Shown: positions 6,308 to 13,601 of the stretch, piece after piece
Position numbering within the stretch: the first letter of the stretch is position 1
How the letters are laid out: the number at the start of each line of letters is the position of its first letter
The notes under the pieces: generated by a model
Databases searched by the model: none
What the model was told of the DNA's origin: nothing
Seen by the model: the letters and a program-made list of their open reading frames with translations, nothing else
Source of the DNA: Sphingomonadales bacterium
GTDB taxonomy: Bacteria > Pseudomonadota > Alphaproteobacteria > Sphingomonadales > Sphingomonadaceae
Assembly: GCA_013298745.1 (NCBI GenBank)
Contig: JAAFIT010000016.1
Coordinates: 1 to 14,027, forward strand
Direction of reading: 5' to 3'
Length of the DNA stretch: 14,027 nt
Position numbers and translations under genes: made by a program

Positions 6308-8674
6308 TCAGCCCGGGGTCAACAGCAGCCGCTCCGCCGCATTGGCGTCGACCGCCTTGCGGCTGAACCACAAGGGCTGCATCTGTCCGGCGATCCAGCG
6401 ATCGTAGAAATCCTTGTATTGGGGCGATCGCGGGTCACCCGACTGGCCGGGGAGCAGCAGGAAGCGGCTGTTGTCCCAGCCGCCGACATCGACGACCTGC
6501 AGATAGCTGGCGCCGTGCGACACCTGATAGCCACGTTTGGTGTTGAAACCGCGCGCCATCGGCGTGGCGCCATCGCCGCCCGAACGCCCGCCTTCGATGC
6601 GCGGAAAGGCGGCGGCGATGCCGGGGATCACCGATTGCGGGTGGGCGATGACCACCCGGTGGAGATCGCCCCAGCGCCATTGCGCCGGATCGGCGCCGCC
6701 ACGTTCCAGTGCCTTTTGCCAGCCCGCTACCAGCGCCGCGCCGATCAACGCATCACGCGCCGCCAGCGGTTGGGCGCCAAGCCGCGGATCAAGCGCCTTG
6801 AGCAGCGCCAGCGTGTCATGCAGGTTGAGGGTGGCGACAAGTTCGCGCGCCGCTTGCGGCACCAGCAGATCGCGCACCCGATCGAGGACTTCGGGCAAGA
6901 CCATTTCATAGAGCAGCGCCGCGCCACTGTCGGCGCCAAGGTTATGGTCCCAGCCGCGCAGCATTGCTGCTGCCGGGGCTGCTGCCGGTGATGGCTTGGC
7001 GGGCAGCATCGCCACCAGCGCGCGCGCCGGCAACGACTGGACATCATGCTGGAGCGCGATGCTGTCCTCAATCCGGTGGCTGGGCTGGCGTTCGAGCACT
7101 TCGACGATGCGGTTGTAGCGGAAGGGATCGCTCCATTCGAAGGCGGTGATCTTGCTGGCGTAGGGAAAATCTTCGGGCAGATTGAGCTGGTTGGCCGTGG
7201 CGAACCAGCCCTTGGCGGGGTTATGGTTGTTCGGCAGCTCGGTCACAGGAATGATGCCGGTCCAATCGAAATCGCCATCGCCGGGCGCGGGAAACAGTCC
7301 ATCGTGTTTCGGTCGCTTCGGCACGAAGCCGATCATCTGCCAGCCGGTGTTGCCGTCGATATCGGCATAGTGAAAATTGGTCGGCGAGACATGTATCTTG
7401 AAAGCGCGGTGCAGCGTCGGCCGATCCTTCGCCAGATTGATCGCGATGATGGCAAAGCGCATGAGCGCGCCGGGGAGCAGGTCGACACTGGCAAAGGCCA
7501 CCGCTCGCTGGCGCGCCGGATCCGCGGAAACGATCGGCCGGCCATCGGCATAGCGTTGCGTCACCCGCCGCGGCGCCTCGCCCTTCACGGCAATCTCGTC
7601 GTCGAAGCGCTCGAAGCGCCGCCATTGGCCCTTGTGCCAATAGCGCTCGGGGTCATCCGGGGCAGTACGCAGAATGAACAGATCGGTCTGATCGATATGC
7701 GAATTGGTGCGACCAAAGGCAAAGCGATCGGTATGGCCCTGCATGATGCCTGGAAGGCCCGGCGCGCCGGCGCCGATGACATCGAGCCCCGGCGCCGTAA
7801 GGTGGACGATATGCCGGGGGCTGAAGCCGCCGATGCCCAGATGCGGATCATTGGCGAGGATCGGCCGGCCCGTGGCGCTGCGTGAGGCGGCGATGGTCCA
7901 GGCGTTGCTTCCGAGCGCGAAGCGATTGCCATGCCGTTCGGCTGGGTCGAGCGCCGCCAGGTTGAGGGTATCATAGGGGATCGGACGCGCCGAAGGGGCC
8001 AAAACACCGAGATCGGCGGCGCTGACCGCGGCAACATCAAGGCCTTCGGGCACTTTGAACGTCCACGCCGGCCGCAGCGGTGACATCAGTCTGTCGGTTT
8101 CGAGCAGGCCCATGGCGGCCAGCCGGGCGCGGCGAACCTCGTCATCGGCATCGCCCATCTCGACACCGCGTGCGCGCACCATGTCGTTGACGTCCCAGCG
8201 CAGCGGCTTGATGCCGAGGATGGCATATTCGAGCGGCAGCTGCGCCGGATCGGCTTCGAGTTCGGCGATACGGGCGTTGACGCCGGCGACATAGCCTTGC
8301 GCACATTCGAGCACGCCGGGCGGGAGCTTGGCGAGTTCGGCCGCGGCATCGCCGCGAAAATGAAAAAGCCGCGCCGCGGTATCGGCCGCGACAAAGGCCG
8401 GGCCAAAGGCTTCGGCCATGCGACCGAGATCACGGCGATGTTCGATATCGATCTGGAACAGCCGGTCACGGGCGACAAGATAGCCCTGGCCAAAAAAGGC
8501 ATCGTGGAGCGAGCCGGCACGGACATGGGGAATGCCGAGGCTGTCCTCGATGATCTCGATCGGCCCTCGGGCGCCGATGGTCCGGCGCGCTCCGCCGCCG
8601 ACCCGTGCCGCCAGCGGCTCCGACAACATGACGGCGGCGACCGAGCCCAACAAGAATGCCCGACGCTGGATCAT
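6308..8674 (-). CDS. penicillin acylase-family Ntn hydrolase, Tat-exported
   Basis: This 788-residue N-terminal-nucleophile hydrolase of the penicillin acylase family (S45) cleaves an amide in compounds such as beta-lactams, N-acyl homoserine lactones or N-acyl amino acids. The precursor should self-cleave between G255 and S256 in GSNAW, giving an alpha chain of about 230 residues after export and a beta chain of 533. S256 is the nucleophile (B1), H278 occupies B23, and N495 (in GWFATANQLN) is near B241, where the oxyanion-hole Asn sits. The N-terminus QRRAFLLG followed by a hydrophobic stretch is a Tat signal, predicting a periplasmic enzyme. The ATG at 8674 was chosen because GGGGGAGAGG lies just upstream; a longer frame from a TTG at 8689 would use the ribosome binding site as codons. 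It is divergent from the TonB-dependent receptor and convergent with dacB. Substrate is unknown. Confidence 0.93.
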   Translation of the reverse strand: MIQRRAFLLGSVAAVMLSEPLAARVGGGARRTIGARGPIEIIEDSLGIPHVRAGSLHDAFFGQGYLVARDRLFQIDIEHRRDLGRMAEAFGPAFVAADTAARLFHFRGDAAAELAKLPPGVLECAQGYVAGVNARIAELEADPAQLPLEYAILGIKPLRWDVNDMVRARGVEMGDADDEVRRARLAAMGLLETDRLMSPLRPAWTFKVPEGLDVAAVSAADLGVLAPSARPIPYDTLNLAALDPAERHGNRFALGSNAWTIAASRSATGRPILANDPHLGIGGFSPRHIVHLTAPGLDVIGAGAPGLPGIMQGHTDRFAFGRTNSHIDQTDLFILRTAPDDPERYWHKGQWRRFERFDDEIAVKGEAPRRVTQRYADGRPIVSADPARQRAVAFASVDLLPGALMRFAIIAINLAKDRPTLHRAFKIHVSPTNFHYADIDGNTGWQMIGFVPKRPKHDGLFPAPGDGDFDWTGIIPVTELPNNHNPAKGWFATANQLNLPEDFPYASKITAFEWSDPFRYNRIVEVLERQPSHRIEDSIALQHDVQSLPARALVAMLPAKPSPAAAPAAAMLRGWDHNLGADSGAALLYEMVLPEVLDRVRDLLVPQAARELVATLNLHDTLALLKALDPRLGAQPLAARDALIGAALVAGWQKALERGGADPAQWRWGDLHRVVIAHPQSVIPGIAAAFPRIEGGRSGGDGATPMARGFNTKRGYQVSHGASYLQVVDVGGWDNSRFLLLPGQSGDPRSPQYKDFYDRWIAGQMQPLWFSRKAVDANAAERLLLTPG

Positions 8675-8676
8675 CT

Positions 8677-8687
8677 GCCTCTCCCCC
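8677..8687 (-). promoter_or_regulatory. ribosome binding site that fixes the acylase start
   Basis: Read on the minus strand the sequence is GGGGGAGAGGC ending 2-3 nt before ATG 8674, with the purine core centred about 7-9 nt upstream. It makes ATG 8674 the likely start and places the QRRAFLLG twin-arginine motif within the first ten residues, as expected for a Tat signal. Confidence 0.65.
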
Positions 8688-8790
8688 AAGGCGCCCCGGC
8701 GCCAGTGCTGCTACCCTAGTCGTGCCTGTGTCTTGTTTGCCATGCTTTTCGCGCGTCTTTCGATGCCGGCACCCATCGGGCGCTGATGTA

Positions 8791-8818
8791 TTGACCCGGC
8801 TGAGTCGCACTGTAATGT
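8791..8818 (+). promoter_or_regulatory. likely promoter of the TonB-dependent receptor gene
   Basis: TTGACC (8791-8796) is a good -35 match and TAATGT (8813-8818) a fair -10, with a 16-nt spacer. A start of transcription near 8825 would give a leader of about 80 nt. The leader holds a small hairpin (CGGCT 8868-8872, AGCCG 8881-8885) just upstream of the AAGGGGG ribosome binding site (8892-8898). No recognisable Fur box or other operator was seen. The remainder of the 230-nt divergent spacer must also hold the acylase promoter, which I could not place. Confidence 0.45.
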
Positions 8819-8904
8819 TCGTGTCATAGGCGCTGTTTTGCTCGTTTTTGGGGGCGGCAGTGTTGTTCGGCTGAAGGCAGAGCCGCGATACAAGGGGGTT
8901 TACG

Positions 8905-11775
8905 ATGCGTGATCTGAGGCAGGTTCGTCGGGCGCTTTGCGGTTCCAGCAGCCTTGGTCTGGCGTTCGTGGCGGTCGGCTTGACCAACGTCTCGTCGGTT
9001 GCGGCGCAAGAGGCCGCCAAGCCGGCTGCAGCAGAGCCGGTTATTGCCGAGCAGATCGTCGTCACCGGCACTCGCATCGTCCGCGATGGCTTCAAGTCAC
9101 CGACGCCGCTGACAGTGATTTCCCAGCAGGAAATTTTCAGCCAGTCACCGACCAACAACATCGCCGACTTCGTCAATCAGCAGCCGGCGCTGGCCGGCAG
9201 CACCCGCCCGGCCAACTCGCGGCTGGCGATCAGTTCGGGCCTCGCCGGCGTCAACACGCTCAACCTGCGCAACCTCGGCGAAGTCCGCACCCTCGTGCTG
9301 CTCGACGGCCGCCGCTCGGTCGGCTCGACGATCACGGGTCTGGTCGACATCAACACCTTCCCGCAGTCGCTGATCAAAAGCGTTGAAATCGTCACCGGTG
9401 GCGCCTCAGCCGCCTATGGCTCGGACGCCGTCGCCGGGGTCGCCAATTTCATCCTCGACAAGAAGTTCACCGGCATCAAACTCGATCTCGACAATGGCAT
9501 GACCAGCGAGGGTGACGGCTATAACTACAGCGTCTCGGGCGCCGTTGGCCTGCCGTTTGCCGATGGCCGCGGCCATGTCCTGATCGCGGGTGAATATGCG
9601 CGTCGCGACGGCATCTTCCGCGTCGATCGCGACTGGAACCAGATCGGCTACCGCACGCTGGCCAACCCCAATTACACCGCAACCAACGGCCAGCCGGCGA
9701 ACCTCGTCGTGAAGGGTGCCGGCACCTGGAACACCCTGCCGGGCAGCATCATCCGTTCGCAGACAGGCGGCGGCACCTCGCTGCGTGGAACCTATTTCGA
9801 TGTTGGCGGCGTCGCCAAGAAGTATCAGTTCGGAACTTTGACCGATGCGTCGCAAACGCAAGGCGGCGACTGGGAACTCAACGATCAGTCGCGCCGCATC
9901 GGCCTTGACGCTGAAGACAATCGCGCCGGCGTCTTTGGTCGGGCGAGCTTTGAACTGACCGATTGGCTCGAGGTCTATGGCGAAGCGTCGTACAACTGGA
10001 ACAAGACGCTGTTCAATTCCGGCCCGCAGGCCGCAACCTTCACGCTGACGCGCGACAATGCCTATCTGATCAATGCGCTCGGGCCGGCGGCGCTCGTCAA
10101 TGTCAGCAATGTGACGCTCGGCACGTCGGCGCAGGACCTGCCGTACCGCAAGAACAACAGCGATCGCGAAGTCCAGCGCTACACCATCGGCGCCGGCGGC
10201 GACTTCGACATGTTCGGCAACAAGGCGATCTGGAGCGCCTATGCCCAATATGGCCAGACCGACACCAACGAGCAGATCCGCGACATCATGAACAACACGC
10301 GGATGGCGCAGGCCACCGATGCGGTGTTCGCCCCGGCCGGCAACGCGCTGGGCGTGCCCGCTGGCACCATCGTCTGCCGTTCGACGCTGACCGCCCCGAC
10401 CAACGGTTGTATTCCGCTCAACCGGCTCGGCATCGGCGTCGCCAACGCAGCCGCTTTTGCCAATGTGCTTGGCGACCCTTACCGCCAGCAGCGCTTCAAG
10501 CAGACCGTCGCCGGCGTCAACCTGTCGACCGTACCGTTCGCCACCTGGGCTGGTGATGTCAGCGTCGCCGTCGGCGGCGAATATCGCAAGGAAGAGGTCT
10601 CGGGCTTTGTCCCGACCGAGTTCCAGACCGGCTGGTCGGTCGGCAACTTCCTGCCCACCTTCGGCAGCTACAATGTCAAGGAAGCCTATCTCGAAGCCGT
10701 TGTCCCGCTGGGCGCCGGCTTCGAATTCAACGGGGCCGTGCGTGCCACCGATTATTCGACCTCGGGCTATGTCACCACCTGGAAGGCGGGGATGACCTGG
10801 CAGTTGATCGACGATATCCGCCTGCGCGGCGTCGCCTCGCGCGATATCCGTGCACCGAACCTCAACGAACTGTTCCAGTCGGGCACATCGCGCAGCAACA
10901 ATTTCGGCACCGGCACGGCCTTTGGCAAATTCGCCGGCGCCACCTTCCAGGAAATCACCCGCGGCAATCTGGAGCTGCAGCCTGAGAAGTCCGATTCGCT
11001 CACGTTCGGCGCTGTTCTGCAACCGCGCTTCCTGCCGGGCTTCTCGGTCTCGGCCGACTGGTTCCGCTTCAAGGTCAAGGATGCCATCAATCAGTTCTTC
11101 GCCAACGATATCGCGCAGCGCTGCACCGAAGGGCGGCAGGAATTCTGCGACGCCATCGTCGTCGATCCGACCGGCGTGCGGGAATATGTCGTTTCGGCCA
11201 GCCCGTTCAACTTTGTCCAGGTGACGGTGCGCGGCATCGATTACGAAGCCCGCTATGCCATGCCGCTCGACCAGTGGTTCAACGGCAGCTCGAGCACGCT
11301 GCTGCTCCGCGGTACCGCCACCAACTATCTCGAGAACACCATCGACAACGGCATTTCGGTGCCGATCAACACTGTCGGCCAGAACAGCGGCCAGCAAAGC
11401 GGCACGCCGGACTGGATCTTCCGCTTCTCGGCAACGTTCGATACGCCAACCTATGCCATCACCGCTGTCGGCCGCGGCGTCAGTTCGGGCACCTACAGCA
11501 ATACCTATGTCGTCTGCACGACATCGTGCCCGGCCAGCACCGCCGCCAACCCGACGATCGACAACAACAGCGTTTCCGGCACTTTCTACACCGATTTGAA
11601 CTTCACGGCGAAGGTCAAGGTCGGCGATTCAGATGGTCAGATATTCTTCAACATCACCAACCTGTTCGACAAGGATCCGATCCTGCTGCCGGAAGGTGGT
11701 CTTTCGGCCAACTCGACCTTCAGCGATTTGCTGGGCCGGACCTTCCGCATCGGTTTGCGCTTCCGCACCAACTGA
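8905..11775 (+). CDS. TonB-dependent outer-membrane receptor
   Basis: This 956-residue outer-membrane receptor takes up large or scarce compounds using energy passed on by TonB-ExbBD. A signal peptide covers about 1-35, with cleavage after VAAQ or nearby. It is followed by EQIVVTGTRI (49-58) as the TonB-box region and a plug domain at about 60-190, with NLRNLGEVRTLVLLDGRR, the VDINTFPQSLIKSVEIVTGG block and ASAAYGSDAVAGVANFI. The remainder is a 22-stranded barrel with many aromatic-ended strands. The start is supported by AAGGGGG seven nt upstream, and the gene ends with tandem stops TGA TAA. No CarO/FecR-type signalling extension is present, so it is not a self-regulating transducer. The barrel ends GLRFRTN rather than in the usual terminal aromatic residue. 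A divergent periplasmic acylase and a convergent deacylase suggest an amide-containing organic substrate rather than iron, but that is inference. Confidence 0.96.
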   Translation: MRDLRQVRRALCGSSSLGLAFVAVGLTNVSSVAAQEAAKPAAAEPVIAEQIVVTGTRIVRDGFKSPTPLTVISQQEIFSQSPTNNIADFVNQQPALAGSTRPANSRLAISSGLAGVNTLNLRNLGEVRTLVLLDGRRSVGSTITGLVDINTFPQSLIKSVEIVTGGASAAYGSDAVAGVANFILDKKFTGIKLDLDNGMTSEGDGYNYSVSGAVGLPFADGRGHVLIAGEYARRDGIFRVDRDWNQIGYRTLANPNYTATNGQPANLVVKGAGTWNTLPGSIIRSQTGGGTSLRGTYFDVGGVAKKYQFGTLTDASQTQGGDWELNDQSRRIGLDAEDNRAGVFGRASFELTDWLEVYGEASYNWNKTLFNSGPQAATFTLTRDNAYLINALGPAALVNVSNVTLGTSAQDLPYRKNNSDREVQRYTIGAGGDFDMFGNKAIWSAYAQYGQTDTNEQIRDIMNNTRMAQATDAVFAPAGNALGVPAGTIVCRSTLTAPTNGCIPLNRLGIGVANAAAFANVLGDPYRQQRFKQTVAGVNLSTVPFATWAGDVSVAVGGEYRKEEVSGFVPTEFQTGWSVGNFLPTFGSYNVKEAYLEAVVPLGAGFEFNGAVRATDYSTSGYVTTWKAGMTWQLIDDIRLRGVASRDIRAPNLNELFQSGTSRSNNFGTGTAFGKFAGATFQEITRGNLELQPEKSDSLTFGAVLQPRFLPGFSVSADWFRFKVKDAINQFFANDIAQRCTEGRQEFCDAIVVDPTGVREYVVSASPFNFVQVTVRGIDYEARYAMPLDQWFNGSSSTLLLRGTATNYLENTIDNGISVPINTVGQNSGQQSGTPDWIFRFSATFDTPTYAITAVGRGVSSGTYSNTYVVCTTSCPASTAANPTIDNNSVSGTFYTDLNFTAKVKVGDSDGQIFFNITNLFDKDPILLPEGGLSANSTFSDLLGRTFRIGLRFRTN

Positions 11776-11800
11776 TAAACGCGCCATCGCCATGCAAGGA

Positions 11801-11833
11801 GGGCGGGGACCTGCGGGTCACCCGCCCTTTTTT
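11801..11833 (+). terminator. intrinsic terminator of the TonB-dependent receptor gene
   Basis: The arm GGGCGGG-GACC (11801-11811), the tetraloop TGCG (11812-11815) and the arm GGTC-A-CCCGCCC (11816-11827) form an 11-bp GC-rich stem with one bulged A, followed by six T (11828-11833). It begins 25 nt after the receptor stop. The opposite strand has no T tract after the stem, so it should act mainly on plus-strand transcripts. The last T is shared with the stop codon of the convergent gene. Confidence 0.9.
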
Positions 11834-13458
11834 CAGGAGCAGAACTTCGGGGTGGGCCGCAACAGGGCCCGCCCGGCCGCCGCGCCGGTGGTCTTGCTGT
11901 TGTCAACCGCCAGCACGCCGTTGACAAACAGTTTCGATACCCCAACGCTCAATTCACGCGGATGGATGTAATCGGCCTTCGGCGCATAAGTCGCCGGATC
12001 GAGCACCGCGACATCGGCAAAATGGCCGGGGCGCAGATAGCCGCGACGATCGAGGTGATACATGTCGGCAACCAATCCGGTCGATTGGCGGATGAACGTT
12101 GGCAAGCTGACGACCGGGCGTTCAACGACATAGCGGCGGTACTTTTCGGGATAGGTCGCGAACATCCGGGGATGGCCGTCGGACCCGTCTGACGAGGTGA
12201 CGACCCAGGGCTGCTTCATGAACAGGTCGACATCGGATTGCGCCATGTTGAACGACGCCACCGACGTGCCGCGATCGCGCTGCCCGGCCTGTCTCGTCTC
12301 GATGCTCTGTCGGATGATCCGCAGGGCGGCGTCGCGCGGATCCATTTGCCACTGCTGTGCCATCTGCTCGAGCGTCTTGCCGGTCCAATCGAAACCTTCG
12401 CCGATCAGCAGCAACGACTTGGCACCACCGCGGCGGCGCATGTTTTCCTGCATTTCGTCGCGAATTCGCGCCAGCGTTGCCGGATCATCGAGCCGTTTGA
12501 GCAGCGCCGGTGCGCCGCCATCGACAGCCCAGCGCGGCAGCAGCGAGGCATCGAGGCTCGATCCCGATGCCAGCCAGGGATATTGGTCGGCTGTCACCTG
12601 CTGTCCGGCGGCGCGCGCTGCGTTGACGGCATCGAGCACCGCCTGCGCTTGGCCATGCACATCGACGCCCAACGCCTTGATATGGGCGAAATGCACCGGC
12701 ATCCCGGCCTCGCGCCCGATCGCGATCACTTCCTTCACCGATTCAAGTAGACCGATGCTGTAGCTCGATTCGTCGCGCTGGTGGGTGTCATATAGGCCGC
12801 CACGTTTTGCGGCCTCACGGGCAACGGCGACGACTTCTCCCGTCTTGGCAAAGCTTTGCGGCGCATAGAACAGCCCCGTCGAAAGACCGCTGGCCCCCTC
12901 GCACATGCCCTTGGCCACAAGCGCCTTCATCCGGTCCAGTTCGGCGGCATCGGGTGCCCGGGCATCCTGGCCCAACACGCGTTGGCGGACCGCACCGAAA
13001 CCCACGAACGGGACGATGTTGGTGCCGATGCCCGAAGCAACGAGCGTCTTCGCATCGGCCCCCACATCGGGCGTGCCGGCGCCATCAACCCCGATCATGA
13101 CGCTCGTCACCCCCTGGTTGAGCCAGGCGGCATTCACCCGCGTTGTCGCATCGGGCGACCGGAGGAAGCTGTCGGCATGGGTATGCGGATCGATGAAGCC
13201 GGGGGCGACGATCATGCCTTTGGCATCGATCACCTTGTCGGCAGTGATTTTGGCCTGCTTGCCCACATAAACAATCTTGTCACCGGCGATCGCGACATCG
13301 CCGATATAGGGCTTTCCCGTGCTGCCATCATAGATAGTGCCACCGCGGATGAGCACATCGACACGCGACGGTGCAGCATTGGCGGCTCCGACGACAGTCG
13401 CCACGGCGACCAGTCCGGCAAGGGACAGAAGTGGCGAGAAGATCGACGTTTTTGACAT
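11833..13458 (-). CDS. secreted N-acyl-D-amino-acid deacylase-type amidohydrolase
   Basis: This 541-residue metal-dependent amidohydrolase belongs to the D-aminoacylase group, which removes the acyl group from N-acyl-D-amino acids. A signal peptide (about 1-28, ending GAANA-AP) predicts a periplasmic enzyme. The TIM-barrel ligands are visible: H92 and H94 in GFIDPHTHADSF, H226 in YDTHQRDE, H259 in FAHIK and catalytic D424 in TSSDGSDG. GLSTGLFYAP (191-200) and the end (KLFVNGVLAVDN, then GRALLRP) are also typical. The bridging Cys found in Alcaligenes D-aminoacylase (Cys96) is replaced by Asp (D125 in MIGVDGAG), marking a different subgroup. The ATG at 13458 has only a weak, distant GGATGGAA upstream, but the signal peptide supports it. 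The gene is convergent with the TonB-dependent receptor. A dipeptidase or other amidase substrate cannot be excluded. Confidence 0.92.
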   Translation of the reverse strand: MSKTSIFSPLLSLAGLVAVATVVGAANAAPSRVDVLIRGGTIYDGSTGKPYIGDVAIAGDKIVYVGKQAKITADKVIDAKGMIVAPGFIDPHTHADSFLRSPDATTRVNAAWLNQGVTSVMIGVDGAGTPDVGADAKTLVASGIGTNIVPFVGFGAVRQRVLGQDARAPDAAELDRMKALVAKGMCEGASGLSTGLFYAPQSFAKTGEVVAVAREAAKRGGLYDTHQRDESSYSIGLLESVKEVIAIGREAGMPVHFAHIKALGVDVHGQAQAVLDAVNAARAAGQQVTADQYPWLASGSSLDASLLPRWAVDGGAPALLKRLDDPATLARIRDEMQENMRRRGGAKSLLLIGEGFDWTGKTLEQMAQQWQMDPRDAALRIIRQSIETRQAGQRDRGTSVASFNMAQSDVDLFMKQPWVVTSSDGSDGHPRMFATYPEKYRRYVVERPVVSLPTFIRQSTGLVADMYHLDRRGYLRPGHFADVAVLDPATYAPKADYIHPRELSVGVSKLFVNGVLAVDNSKTTGAAAGRALLRPTPKFCS

Positions 13459-13491
13459 GGGATCGAAGTTTCCATCCTGATTGGCCGCCCG

Positions 13492-13521
13492 CTATCATGG
13501 GCCGAGCGCGAACCGCTGCAA
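13492..13521 (-). promoter_or_regulatory. possible promoter of the deacylase gene
   Basis: On the minus strand TTGCAG (plus positions 13516-13521) and TGATAG (13492-13497) are separated by 18 nt and lie upstream of the ATG at 13458. Both boxes are only partial matches. The -35 box abuts the left arm of an inverted repeat. Confidence 0.25.
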
Positions 13522-13554
13522 AGGTGAGAAATGGCGCGCGGACGCGCGGTTCGC
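13508..13554. repeat. 9-bp inverted repeat in the spacer upstream of the deacylase gene
   Basis: GCGAACCGC (13508-13516) and GCGGTTCGC (13546-13554) are perfect inverted copies separated by 29 nt. No T tract follows on either strand, so it does not look like a terminator. It could be an operator pair or chance in GC-rich DNA. Confidence 0.35.
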
Positions 13555-13601
13555 ACAGCGCGCAATCATGACAGGATGGCCAGTGCTATGGTCACCAGGG
13601 T

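Noticed and set aside
8684..8700. Palindromic GGCGCC repeats upstream of the acylase gene as an operator
   Set aside because: The sequence is short, GC-only and close to the ribosome binding site; nothing distinguishes it from background in this DNA.
9406..11397. A 663-codon open frame on the minus strand opposite the TonB-dependent receptor gene
   Set aside because: It lies wholly within the well-supported receptor gene. Its product is low-complexity in Arg, Asp, Gly and Ala with no recognisable domain, as expected for an antisense frame in GC-rich coding DNA.
6308..13458. A lasso-peptide cluster of the sphingomonad type, which often carries a TonB-dependent receptor
   Set aside because: No precursor peptide, B/C processing genes or prolyl-oligopeptidase-like isopeptidase were seen.
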